A DNA stretch of 64,000 nucleotides from Atherix ibis. Lineage: Eukaryota > Arthropoda > Insecta > Diptera > Athericidae. Below the pieces are notes generated by a model. It was not told the origin of the DNA and ran no database searches. It saw only the letters and a program-made list of their open reading frames with translations. The DNA lies in assembly GCA_958298945.1 (NCBI GenBank), contig OY282605.1, positions 114,448,267-114,512,266 of the forward strand, written 5' to 3'. The number at the start of each line of letters is the position of its first letter. The stretch's first letter is position 1. Positions 44,403 to 57,166 of the stretch are shown in pieces. The translations under genes were made by a program, and so were the position numbers.

Positions 44403-46025
44403 CTTATTTTTTTTACAATATAATTTTTTCTTTCAATGTGTTTTAAAAAATTATTCAATAATGACGCAGTAACAAAACCGTTAACATTTGATTATTGCTC
44501 TCAAAGATAATTACCTAAAAACAAAATTTTGAGATATTATTTAATCTAAAAATAAGAAGAAGAAAAAACAATTCTCTTGTAATTTCGAAGTATTTAGATT
44601 TGATTAAAACATTTCTAAAGGAAAAAAAATCTATTTGAAAATTCTTTTATTCACTTACATTTTTTTGAGCTATCACGCAATCAGAAAAATTAGTAAAGAC
44701 GGGCGCTAACAAAATAATGATTGGAATTTTGCTTTGCCAATTCACGCCACCACCATTTTCTGTTCGATTGGAAAATATGAAAATTTCACATTTAATTTAA
44801 TCATATATCCAAAAAGCGCAAATTGAAAGAAAAGAAGATAGAAATCTACAAACGGAAAAAAAAATAAGTTGAAAAGCCCAATGACAGAGAAGGAGACGTT
44901 TCGGAATCGTTTTGTTTGCAAATGAGCCCCAAATCCAGCACCAATGTTGACGTGTCCGATTCATAATAGAAACACGCCGTATTCACAAAACGAAGACACA
45001 CCACGCTAGTTTCAGACCTGGCCAATCCGCGTGTAACGTGAAGTCATTAATTTTGCATAATAGCTCCGCCTGAACATAGTTATTAGTAGTGCGGTCAACG
45101 ATGAGGAAGAGATCACAGACAGTAGCTCAAACTGACCATCAGATGAGCAATCGTTGCTGCCGCAAAGTGAACAAAAAAAAATACCAAAAAAAAAAATTAA
45201 AAATTCGTCAAATCAAAGAAAAACATAGCATCTCACAACGATGTGGTCAAAACTTTGAGGCCACTTCTGTACATACCAAGATGAGTGTTCATTTATGCCG
45301 TTTACGATTATCATCTGAGACTGAGTGCCATGCAAACTTTTGACCGAATTTCTACTGGAGGAGCCGCGTGAAAAAACACTCAAAATAATTGCGATCGACG
45401 GCGAACAATTCAGCTTTCCTCAGGTGTTTTAGCTTACATTTTCTATTCCTTCCTAATAAATATTATTAAGTATTATTACTATTATTTCTATTTTTTCTTT
45501 TCTGTTGTACATTTTAATTGTTTCGTTTTTATTAGTTAAATTTTTTGGACAAAAAGTGTATTTCTATCGCGTGCTGAACGTGTTTTCTTTAAACTTTTTG
45601 TAATTTTCAAAGTGTTTCGTGGCAGAAGTTGAAATAAAACACAAAGTCTGACCTCTTCTGAGTGAAAAATTTCAATGTTGGGTGCGCATGAAGTGTAACC
45701 AAGAAAAATTTGCACATTTTTTATATAACTTGCAGGGAAGATGTTTTACTAATTATTGTAGATACAAATTTAACATATTTAGAATTAAATAAATACTTCT
45801 ATAACTTTTAACAATAATATCCATTAAAATTGATTTGTACCTGAAATAAATATTATCCTGGTTGATAAAATCGAAGGAACATGACTCATAGAAACTTTTT
45901 TAGAATGTTTTTTTTACAGTCAAAATATTTTATGGACTTTTTTTAAAATATTTAATCTATTGTAATTTCCGTAAATAAATTTTAAATACCAAAAGTCTGT
46001 AAGCAATGTTGTTAGAAAAATTACA
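44403..46025. other. AT-rich stretch, no gene recognised
   Basis: 44.9-45.4 kb is less AT-rich. The frame 45089-45343 is lysine/glutamine-rich without a motif. 45.5-45.7 kb resembles an A-rich leader but nothing fixes a gene. Confidence 0.4.
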
Positions 46026-48078
46026 AAGAATTATTTTTACCAAAATTTTTTAACTGAAATAATTTTTACTGAAAAAAAATTTTAATTAATAATTTTTTAG
46101 TGAAAGTTATTTTTATTGATAATTATTTTTACTGAAATTTATTTTCTTGAAAATTATTTTCAATAAAATTTATTTTCCTGAAAATAATTTTTTCTGAAAA
46201 TTTTTTTTATTGAAAATTATTTTTACGAAAAAAATATTTTTTCTGGACGTTTTTTTACTGAAAGTTATTTTTACTAAAAATTATTTTTACTGAAAATAGT
46301 TTTTACTGAAATTTCTTTTAATATAAAATTATTTTTATCGAAAATTATTTTAACTGAAATTTAATTTTATTGAAAATTATTTTTACGGAAAATATTTTTA
46401 CTGAACATTTTTTTTGCTGAAAGTTATTTTTACTAAAAATTACTTTTGGTGAAAATTTCTACTAAAAATTATTTTTACTGAAAATAGTTTTTACTGAAAA
46501 TTATTTTTACTGAAAATTATTTTTACTAATTAATATATTTACCAAAAGTTATTTTTACTGAAAGTTATTTTTACTGAAAGTTATTTTTACTAAAAATTAG
46601 TTTTACTGAAAATAGTTTTTACTGAAAATTCTTTTAATAGAAAATTATTTTTACCGAAAATTATTTTAACTGAAATTTATTTTTATTGAAAATTATTTTT
46701 ATGGAAAATATTTTTACTGAAATTTTTTTTGCTGAAAGTTATTTTTACTAAAAATTATTTTTTGTGAAAATTTCTATTAAAAATAATTTTTACTGAAAAT
46801 AGTTTTTACTGAAAATTATTTTTACTGAAAATTATTTTTACTAATTAATATATTTACCAAAAGTTATTTTTACTGAAAGTTATTTTTACTGAAAATTGTT
46901 TTTACCGAAAGAGTTTTACTGAAATTTAATTTTTATTGTAAATTTTTACTGCAAATTATTTTTATTGAAATTTGTTGCTGAATATTTTCACAGAACATTA
47001 TTTTTACTGAACATTGTTTTTACTGCAAATTATTTTTGCTGATCATTCTTACTTAAAAATATTTTACTAAAACTTTTTACTGCACATTTTTTTTCCAAAA
47101 AAAATTAATTGAAAAATTATTACTAAAATATTTTATTTTACTGAACATTTTTTTTACTGAAAATTATTTGTGCTGATAATTCTTGCTTAATAATATTTTA
47201 CTGAAACTTTTTACTGCACATTTTTTTACCAAAAAAATTTTATTGAAAAATTTTTACTGAAATATTTTATTTTACTGAACATTGTTTTACTGCAAATTAT
47301 TTTTGCTGATCATTCTTACTTAAAAATATTTTACTAAAACTTTTTACTGCACATTTTTTTACCAAAAAAATTTTATTGAAAAATTTTTACTGAAATATTT
47401 TGTTTTACTGAACATTTTTTTTATTGAAAATAATTTGTGCTGACAATTCTTACTTAATAATATTTTACTGAAACTTTTTACTGCACATTTTTTTACCAAA
47501 AAGATTTTATTGAAAATTTTTTACTGAAATATTTTGTTTTACTGAACATTGTTTTTACTGAAAATTATTTTGGCTGATCATTCTTACTTAAAAATATTTT
47601 ACTGAAACTTTTTACTGCACAATTTTTTATTGAAAGTTATCTTTATTAAAGATTATTTTAACTGAAAATTATTTTTACTGGAAATTGATTTTACTGAAAA
47701 CCATTTTGTATTGTAAATTTTTGCTGAAAATTATTTTTATGGAAAATTATTTTTTTTACTGAACATTTTTATCACTGAAAATTCTTTTTATAGAAGATTA
47801 TTTTTGTCGAAAATTATTTTTTCTGACAGTTATTTTTACTGTAAATTATTTTTACTAAAAGTTATTTTACTGAGAAATATTTTTAGTGAACATTGTGTTT
47901 ACTAAAAATTATTATGCTGAAATTTTTTACTGAACAATTTTTTGACTGAAGATTCTTTTTATAGAAAATTATTTTTACCGAATGTTATTTTTACTGAAAG
48001 TTATTTTTACCAAAAATAATTTTTACTGGAAATTGTTTTTACTAAAAATTGATATACTGAAATTTTTTACTGAACATT
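46025..48078 (-). repeat. Tandem array, same 16-bp unit, opposite orientation
   Basis: About 2 kb of AATTATTTTTACTGAA-type units, the reverse complement of the 22.6-23.9 kb array. Two higher-order levels are visible. The marker CTAATTAATATATTTACC occurs at 46526 and 46841, a 315-bp period. Markers of GCTGATCATTCTTACTT type occur at 47038, 47172, 47305, 47439 and 47573, a ~134-bp period. Alternate copies of the latter match better, giving a ~267-bp dimer. Non-coding. Confidence 0.92.
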
Positions 48079-48079
48079 T

Positions 48080-49090
48080 TTGTAGAAAAAAACTAAATTT
48101 ATTACAAAAAGCTGCTTGGAAAAATTTGCACAAAAAATTGTAAGAAAAATCTTAGTTTATATTTTGAATTGATTGATAAAAATTTCTACCAGTTAAATGC
48201 AAAACAAAAACAAAATTAAGAGAATTTGATTTTTACCATAATTTCAAAATAGATAATTACTAAGAGAGAGGAATTAATAAGAGTAGAATTCCATAAAGCT
48301 CTTTTAGAAGAGCTTAGAAATCTAATCGTATACTCTTTATTCACACAACTGTACTTTATAGCCGGTATTAGGTACTTCTCTTTTTTTACTCTTTAATTGA
48401 AAACTTCAGTTTCTGTCAAAACATCGCAAAGTTGCGTAAAGTTTCTCTAGAAAACTCAATGGAATTGTGCTCCGGTTAAGCCTACTTACAGCCTTAAAGA
48501 TTGCAAGGCTCCATCAACCTGTGAACAAATATTTATAACGAACTCAATGCAGATCTCTTGGTATGACGCAGATCATACCGATGGTAGTATTGAACCGGAG
48601 ATAAAACGGTTCTAGTTGTATTTACAACCACAATTTTCAAACAAGTTGCATATACCGCTATAGGTGAATAATTCCCAGCAAATAGTAAAGCTTATGAGGT
48701 AAGGGGAGTCAGTTTAGACGACCGAACGCATACTTGACTATTGCCTATGATGCACACAACGTGTACTAGTTGTATACCTTGCGGCAATCTACCAGTATTA
48801 GTGGTATTTTAGAGACAATTTCGATGACGATGGTATGCAGCTCTGAGCGATTTCTTTGATGGTAGACATAATCATATCAACAGGTAAACGATGGAGGCAT
48901 ATAAAATAATCAAATGTCTATCCGCCAGCTCGTCTGTTCATATGCTCGCTAATTTGATGGTTAGTTCATAGCATTGTAAGCTGATAAGTGGTCGTGCCGC
49001 AAAAATCAAATACAGCTAAGAAAAGTGGTTATCCATATACACGGTACCTCAGGTATCTCTTGAGGTGGCTCTAGCTTTGGTAAGAGCCAT
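48080..49090. other. Less AT-rich unique sequence, no gene recognised
   Basis: From about 48.4 kb the composition becomes more balanced, the only such patch after the array. No conserved domain is seen in any frame. It may be promoter-proximal sequence for the feature proposed at 49.1-51.0 kb. Confidence 0.35.
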
Positions 49091-49099
49091 CGTCATCAC

Positions 49100-51031
49100 C
49101 ATTACCAATGTAATCCCGGCCTGACTTGATACAGACACCACTGTTGCTCTACAGTAGTACCTGTGGTAAGGCAAAGCCAAAGCTGCAGCCACAGTCATCG
49201 GTATCGCCAGAGTCTCAGGTACAGTACCAGCACCATCATCAAACCAACCACAATCAAAGCCAGCACAAGAAACCTGCACTGTATTACTCGGTCAGTCGGT
49301 CTAGAGGTACCTTAGCTGTACATCTTCTCGCAGTCTATGTACGTCTGTCTGACTGTGTGATACCTTCCCCATCGTGTTCACAATATTGTTTTCTACTTTT
49401 TTTTTTCTCATCATAATTTATTTATTTAACTATCATATATACACATAACGTACACATATGATATTACTATTACTATTGTTATTATATATCAATGCTAAAA
49501 AAAAAAAAATTATAATAGAAATTATTAATATTCTTGTTTTTAATATTTAATTATAAAATAATTACTAACTTCAAGAATTAATACGAAAAAGTAATAGAAA
49601 GAAAACTTCGTTATTCAAATATATTCAAAAAAAAAAAAAAAAAATTAAATAAAAATTATTATTTTTAGTGATCGAAACAAAATTAGAATTTTTATTAATG
49701 TGTGATCGATTGTGTTTTATTAAATAAAAAATAAAAAATATTTATAATAAATTGTCGCCGATACTCTTGAGGGAAAATAGTTTTTTCTTATTTTTTTTTT
49801 TTTTTTTTAAAAGCTTTTCGTCTTTGATAATATGTTAATTGTGAATTGTGACGGTTATATGTGATGCGGTGATTTAATAGTGAATTTTATACAAAATAGA
49901 AAAAGCATAAAGAAATCCTTAAAGAATAATTTCACCATTTCGATCTTTGATAGTAGAGAAAAAGTAATTGGTTTTTTTTTTGAACATTTTTGAAAACTCA
50001 TTTCCAGTGATTATTGATTGTTATTAATTTTTTTTTGTCGTTGAGAAAAAATGCACTTAATTTTCATGACTTATAAATAATAAAAAAACCAATAATATAA
50101 ATTAATTTAGTTAGCTTTTAGTTAGCTTATTCTGAAATAGCAATCGATTCATTTAATGCACATACGAATACATATTAAAAAGAGCGCATATAAGAAAAAT
50201 TTCGGCAACAAAATTCATTTCGAAACGGCTACGAGAGATTTAATAAAGCCGAAAAAATTGCATACCCGGAAGTGTTTGGAAAAATAGATTTTTTCACTCT
50301 TTACTTTTAACGTATTTGGATAATATTAGTGATTCATATTTGAATGATAATAGTACTAATAATAAGGAAATTGTATTCGTAATAATAGTAGATAACAGAA
50401 AGAAATTTGACCAAATATAAAATAGTAATCGAATTAAAGTTTATTTGATAAAATTGAATAAATTGAAGTGAAGAAAATTAAATAATTTTTTTTTTTGTTG
50501 TTATCGTCAAATGTGCAACATTTAGATGCAGTGGAAAATATTTTATTATCTTTAATGAATTTTATTATATTACAATTGTATTAAATGGAAATTCATTTGT
50601 ATAAATTATAAAAATTTGCAATCAAAACGGAAAGAAGAAGAAAAATCATTTTCTTTTGATTTATTTGAGTTGAATAAAAATTTTAGATTATTTTAATAAA
50701 ATCGCCTAAAATATAAATAATTGTGAATTTGATATATTGTGATTTTTGTGAATATTTTCGATATATATTTTCTAATAGAATATTTGTGAATTTTATAATA
50801 TATTATTAATAAGTTCTGAATTCTATGAAATATGAATATTAAAATTGAATAAAATTGTTAGTGCTTGATTGATTTTTATAATAATAATTATTTTTTTGAA
50901 TCAACAATTTATCCAGAGAAGTATTTTTTTTTATCTATAAATTTTTGGATTATATTTCATCATTATCTACCAACATTTGTGAATGGATTATGTTGAATTG
51001 AGCAAAAAAAATTCAACAGTTTTTTATTGTG
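49100..51031 (+). promoter_or_regulatory. Possible host promoter and 5' non-coding exon
   Basis: 49.1-49.4 kb is the most GC-balanced part of the region, with CAG/CCA-rich stretches and an initiator match TCAGTC at 49292-49297. It is followed by ~1.6 kb of A-rich sequence full of GTGAA/AAGTGA words, which resembles long fly 5' UTRs. At 51031/51032 there is a near-consensus donor, GTG|GTAAGTGTG. The sequence after it is extremely AT-rich, like an intron. The frame 49126-49416 (Q/S/H-rich around QYQHHHQTNHNQSQHKK) could be translated or could be leader sequence. All of this is inference; no acceptor or coding exon is identified. Confidence 0.25.
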
Positions 51032-54000
51032 GTAAGTGTGAATCAAAAAAACGTTTTTCATTTCAAACACATAGACAAAAAAAAAAAACTTTTTTATAAA
51101 AATATTATATAAATTTTCAGAAATATACTTTTTATCTTTAACATAATTTATAAAAAAAAAGCAATTATTTTGAAAATTGAAAAGCATTTTTAACTAATAC
51201 GAAAAATACTCACCGACGAAACAAAAGACTTAAGCGAGAAACTTGCTTTTAAAATACTTGATGAATATTTTATGAACGAAAATTATAAGAATTTTTTATG
51301 TAAGCATATCCTTATAGGAAAATTTACCTCAAAATGGATTGAATTTATTTGGTTTTTATATTTTTAGGTTATAATTATTGTTAAATATAAATTTTAGGCA
51401 ATATTTTCCCAAATTTTATCATTAAAATTATATCAATAAAACCCTTTCCAAAAATTGTATTTTTTTCTTATAAAATGCTTATAGACAATTTTAATTATTA
51501 AAAAATCTACTCTTAAATACTCTCTTTCTTAAAGATCAAAAATATCTTCTTATTATTATTCAAATTATATTATATGATGTGATATGATTATTTTTTTGTA
51601 AATTTTACTTTAAAAAAAATTTGTTCATTCTAAAATTTCTTCTCTAAAAAGTAATTTTACTTGAAAAAATTTTTTTAAAAATTTTTAAATTAACATTTTC
51701 TATATGACAATTATTATTAATTATTTTTATTTTTATATAAATGGAAATGTTTTAATATTTTTCTGTAATAATTGTTAACTTTTCGAAAAGTTTTTAATTA
51801 AATTGCCGTAGCAAAAGCCTTAAGCGGAAAAACTGATTTTTTTCAATCTGTATAATAATAAATCTCCAAATTTCAAATATTTGATATTAAAAAGTAACTT
51901 AAGATAATTTTTATTTTTATTTCTACAAATACCTGCACTATTATTAAAATACAAATTAGAAGAGAAATAATGCAGCAAAAGATAATTAAATTGTTTGCAA
52001 ATATAAACTTAAGAACAATTTTTATAAACTATTTCCTTAAATAAAAAAATTCTTATCAAAATTGATATAATTAAAAAAAAAAGAATTTTAATAATATTTA
52101 TTATGTACATATGATAAATCCAGTATTTTTTTTAAACAACTGGTCTTAACTAAACATTTGTAAGGATTTTCAAAAAAAAATTCTCTCTTCTTAAAAGTCT
52201 TTTGATTCTTTATGCTCGCATATTTAATTGATTTCAACAATTTTACACTAATTAATTATTATCATAACAGTTTTATTAATAGATTTCTAGCATAAAAATA
52301 TTTGTTTTTTTCTTTTTTTTTTGGTATTTTTTTCTATTTTTAATTTCCATTAGTCAAATTATCATATAAATGACTTTTAATAAAATTAAAACTTAAATTT
52401 TCAACCAATTTACATGTTTAATTATGATAACTTATAATGTTGTGAATATGCTTCGGATTGTTTTGTATAAAATAGAAATTTTAAATAAAAATAAAATAAA
52501 AAAAAGGTAAACAATATTTTTTATAGTTTCGAAAAGATCAAAACAAGAAGTTTTATATTTTCAAAAAAAAAAAAAAAAAAAAATTTAAAAGAGTTTTTTT
52601 TAAAAATATATTTTCTTAAAAAGTCTTAATAATTATAGCTTCCAAAAATAAACAAAAAAAAAAAACATGATAATTTATCATTAATAGAGTTCAGAGTTAT
52701 TTATTTTTATTTTTATTTATTTTTTATGTAAGAAAAATAATTTTCTTAGAGTTTCTTTTTCAAATTATAGAAATGAATTCTGTATGATTCGTGACATTTT
52801 CAATAAAATTCATTAATAGATAAAATAGCATAAATTAAAAATATTTTTTTTCCTAGTATCGAAGTAGATTTTAAAATTAAGATTATTTTATTAAAAAGAA
52901 AATATTTTTCTTGTAGAGTCAGAAAAAATTGTTTTTTTTTCTAATCTAAATTTTTGTGCAATTTTTTTTCTCGAATAGAACCGTCGATAAATAATTTAAT
53001 TTTTTATTCTTAAACTTATAAAATTAATTAATTTTTTAAAAAATATATGGAATTTTAGACTAATTATTTTATATATTTATATCATTAAAAACAATATTAA
53101 AAAAGGTATTGATAATATTTAATATTATAATATCATTTAATAATTATTTTTAGTCTATATATTTTGTTTAACTTTTGAAATATTTTAAGCATTTTATTGT
53201 CAAATAGTTTCCTTTTTTTTAATAATCAACTATAAATTTTTTTTAAATAAATGTTTTTTTTTTAGCAAGAAAAATTTTTTATTTAATAGAAAACTGATAT
53301 TTAATAAATATATTTTTTTAATCATTTTATATTTTTCATATTTTAAACAAATCTAGGATATTCAATTTTTGGATAAGATCAAATATAAATTAATAATTTC
53401 TTAAATTTATAAAAATAAAATTTAAAAAAAAAAATGACATAATATTTACTTAATAAAATAAAATAAATTCAATTAATAAGTATAAAATCAAGAGAGGAGA
53501 ATATATAATAAAATAAAAACTGAAATATTTTTAATGTAAACATATTTTTTTTTTATATTTGTTTACAATATTTTCTAATAAATTTGAATTTTCTTTTATT
53601 TTTGAATTATGAACTATATTTTCTTCTTTTAAACATAATATTGATAATTTACCCTTTAAAAAAATTACTTTTGGAAAAGAATAGTTTTAAGTAATATTCG
53701 CTTAACTACGTACTTGACTGTAAATATTTTTTTTATGTAAAAAAATCTAAATTGTAAGCCATTCCAAATGATTTATATACTTAATCTGATAGTGCATATA
53801 TTTTATATACTAACTTGAATTTTTAACTACAAATAAGAAAAAAATTAATTCTGATTATATAAAAATTCGAAATAGTTCATTTTTAATGTCAATTTTTTTA
53901 TTTATTTCTATTTTGCATAATTGAATATGTTTTAATATTTTGAAATCAGATCTCTTTGGAATTTGTTATAATCTACGCATATTTACCAAATGATTTACTT

Positions 54001-56350
54001 TAGAGTGCTTTTTTTGTATAATATATTAATTTATTCATCATAATCGTACATTTATATTATTGTATCTACGGAAAATTTGAATATTTTAAGCTGATGATGG
54101 GTAGTCTTTAGATGCCTTTGCTATCAAGTCCGATTTTTAGTAGATTTCTGAAAAATATATTTTTTTTCCTTAATTATAAGCAAAATACGCATTTAAATTA
54201 TTTTATTATTTTTTCCTAATGGTTAAAATAAAATTTTTCTAAATTTTATGCTTTATTTTAATGATAAATTTAAGGTGAATTTTTATTATTTTCTCTAAAA
54301 TTTAATTTTTAATATTTGTTTTATTTATATTTTATTTTTAAATTTTACTATTATTTCTATTTGATTATTGTTATAATTAAAGTTTTTAAATATTTGTAAA
54401 CTTTTTTCTTTCAATGGGATTTCGACGAATTCAGTTATTGTATGCATAAATTTTGCTCAAACTAAGCGCTTTAACTATATTTAAAGGAAATTTAATTAAA
54501 AATATCTTTTCTATATGCTTAAAAAGATACACCTAGTCAATTTTCATATTTTATCATCAGATAATATTTATAGTTTGTCATTTTGTTTTTTTTTTCAAAA
54601 ATAAATTTCTGAATTCATAAATAATAATATTTACAAAATTATATTAGTTTTCCTGAATAGATTATTGAAAAATATACAATATAAAATTTTTAATTCTTTA
54701 TTTTCTGTTATATATAAAAAAGGCTAAGCAAATTCAATACTGAATAAAATGTCAACTCTAATTTTTATTCAAATAATAATTCCGAAAATCATTTGAAAAT
54801 TATTCTATTTAAAAAAAAAACAAGTGATAAAAGAATTAATTATAAGATTTTAGTTTTTATTTATTAAAAATTATAATATTTAGAAACTTATAAATTATTA
54901 TGTTGTCATTTTTAATCGTAAATTTCTTTTGTTATCGGTTTTTTCTTAAAAACTAAATCGTTTTGATGTAATTTATTTTTTGTATAGGTTAATAGCTAAA
55001 TTAATAAAATATTTTTTTTTTATATTTTTAATATGTTATGAAAGTTTATTTTGCATATAATAACAATTATACATTTTTTTTTGTTAATTTAGTTATTCTT
55101 TAAAATACAATTAATATTTATGATTATTTGAAAAAGTTTAGATGCATTTTTTTTTATTTAATAATTAAAATAGTATTAATTTTTTGGAAATATTTTTAGT
55201 TAGCTTTTTTTTAAAAAAAATGGTTAGAGAAAATCTGTATTTTCATAGCTTACATCAGATTTTATGATTTGCCGTCGGCACATTAAAAATTGTCCAAAGT
55301 TTGATTATGAATTTTTGACTTAGACAATATTTTCAAATTTCTTATATTAATTTGGAAAAAAAATGTATAATTTTGAGAATGAAAGAAATTAGAAAAACAT
55401 TTGGAAATATTTTAAATTCCTTTGAATTTGGTTGGAAAATAATTAAAAAAATATTTACCAAAAACTAAGCACAGCAGGATATGTTCATAATCAGGAATAG
55501 AATAATTGTTGCTATAAGCATACAAATGTTGCTAGCAACATATGACATTACTCTACGGGCAATATTAATAATTCACTAATTTTTTTTGTATTTAAAAATT
55601 ATTTTTTTAATTAATTTTATTCATATTTATAATTTAATTAATTGAATTCTAATAGTAAAATGCGATATTACTTTATAATTATCTGACTATGAGTTTAACT
55701 GACAAAAAATACTATTACCCGTAGTGCAATGAAAATATTTTTAATCCGTTTGTAGATTTACAATTAATAATTTAAAAAAAATATATATTTAATAGTCAGT
55801 TGTGGATGATATAAGAAATTGTTCATTAAATATAAAAGTTTAATGACATTATTGATTTATTTAAATAAATATTATATTTAAAAAAATATTAAACTTTATT
55901 TAGAATTTCATAATTTTATATTGAACAATTTTCTAAATAATCTTTTTCATTATTAAAAATTAATTAAAGTAAAAAGTACTTACAACATATTTAAAACTAA
56001 TATTATTGGTTGATTTTTTAAGCTTCTATTATAACTTTATCAATTAATTTATATTTTTTTTATAATATATACTTTTTTTTTTACTATACAAAAAAAATAT
56101 TTTTCTTAAGAATACATTGATTTATATTATTTTATAAACTATTTTTTCTAAAAGATTTATTTTTTTCTTATTTCTTAACAAAATAAAAACTATATTTTAA
56201 AATAAGATAAAATAAGAAGATTTTCTTACTATGGCTTTAAATTTATTTTTATAATTATCGGCACTCTATCAATTAATTGCATGATTGATATTTTTGAGTT
56301 TTGAATTTTCCATATCAACTCTACGAAAAAGTCAATAGTAAAACTAACTA
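51032..56350. other. Very AT-rich, gene-free stretch
   Basis: More than 5 kb of A/T runs with no recognisable ORF, TIR or repeat family. A perfect 16-bp palindrome ATGTTGCTAGCAACAT lies at 55526-55541. It would fit a large intron or intergenic DNA. Confidence 0.55.
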
Positions 56351-56352
56351 TA

Positions 56353-57164
56353 CGAGGTCTGTTCAAAAAGTAATTTAAATTTTCGCGGGTTACGTATATT
56401 TGATTTTTTGTGGCATTATGTTGGTACTTATGTCTCTCACTTATGCCGACAAGTTCGGCCATTTTGAATCTTCAGTTAATTTTTGACAGCTGCTTTGCTA
56501 AGGACCTGTTGGACTCTGTCCGCGATGACCCAAATTTGCTCCAGAGGGTCATAACTGGTGACGAATCATGGGTTTATGGTTCTGATGAGGAAACCAAAGC
56601 TCAATCATCCCAATGGAAGCTGCCGCATGAGCCAACACCGAAAAAAGCGCGCCAAGTTCGGTCGAATGTGAAGGTTTTGCATACAGTTTTCTTCGATTGC
56701 AGGGGCGTGGTGCATCATGAGTTCTTGCCACAGGGTAGACAGGTCAATAAGGAATATTACCTGCAAGTTATGCGCAATCGGCCAGAAACGCCCGGATTAG
56801 TGGAAGAACAAAAATTGGCTTTTGCCATTTTTGGCCAAAAAACAACACACTAATAATGCCGCTGCCACCGTATTCTCCAGATCTGGCCCCCTGTAACTTT
56901 TTCATGTTCCCGAAACTGAAGAGTCCCATGAAAGGACGACGCTACGCTACGATTGAGGAGATAAAGATGTCATCGAAGGAGGAACTGAACAAGATAACAA
57001 AAAATGATTTTTTGAAGTGCTTCGAGGATTGGAAAAAACGTTGGCACAAGTGTATAATATATGGTGGGGATTACTTTGAAAGGGAAAAAATAGATATGCA
57101 TGAAAAAATAAATAATTTTTGAAAAAAAAACACAAAATTCACGATATTTTTTGACCAGACCTCG
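56353..57164 (+). mobile_element. mariner, family 'CGAGGTCTG', deletion derivative
   Basis: The left end is CGAGGTCTGTTCAAAAAGTA and the right end on the other strand CGAGGTCTGGTCAAAAAATA, with TA at 56351-56352 and 57165-57166. At 812 bp it has lost about 430 bp. The main deletion joins the 5' UTR (GCTGCTTTGCT) straight to the middle of the transposase (AAGGACCTGTTGGACTCTG), with TTGCT shared by both sides of the join. Confidence 0.88.
56490..57122 (+). pseudogene. mariner transposase remnant, D3 to Asn, no D2
   Basis: The frame 56410-56853 reads AKDLLDSVRDDPNLLQRVIT, then GDESWVYGSDEETKAQSSQW with the first catalytic Asp. The second Asp block is deleted (KLAFAIFGQKTTH in place of NWLLHHDNAPAH). 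The frame 56856-57122 has MPLPPYSPDLAPCNFFMFPK, with Asn in place of the third Asp, as in the 43.1-kb copy. Both DNA-binding motifs are missing. The family stop after DMHE has become AAA, and the frame ends at 57120-57122. Confidence 0.8.
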
Positions 57165-57166
57165 TA

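Noticed and set aside
49049..49279. 76-codon frame on the minus strand (Ala/Val-rich)
   Set aside because: It overlaps the proposed promoter island. Its Ala/Val bias comes from reading CAG/CCA-rich sequence in antisense.
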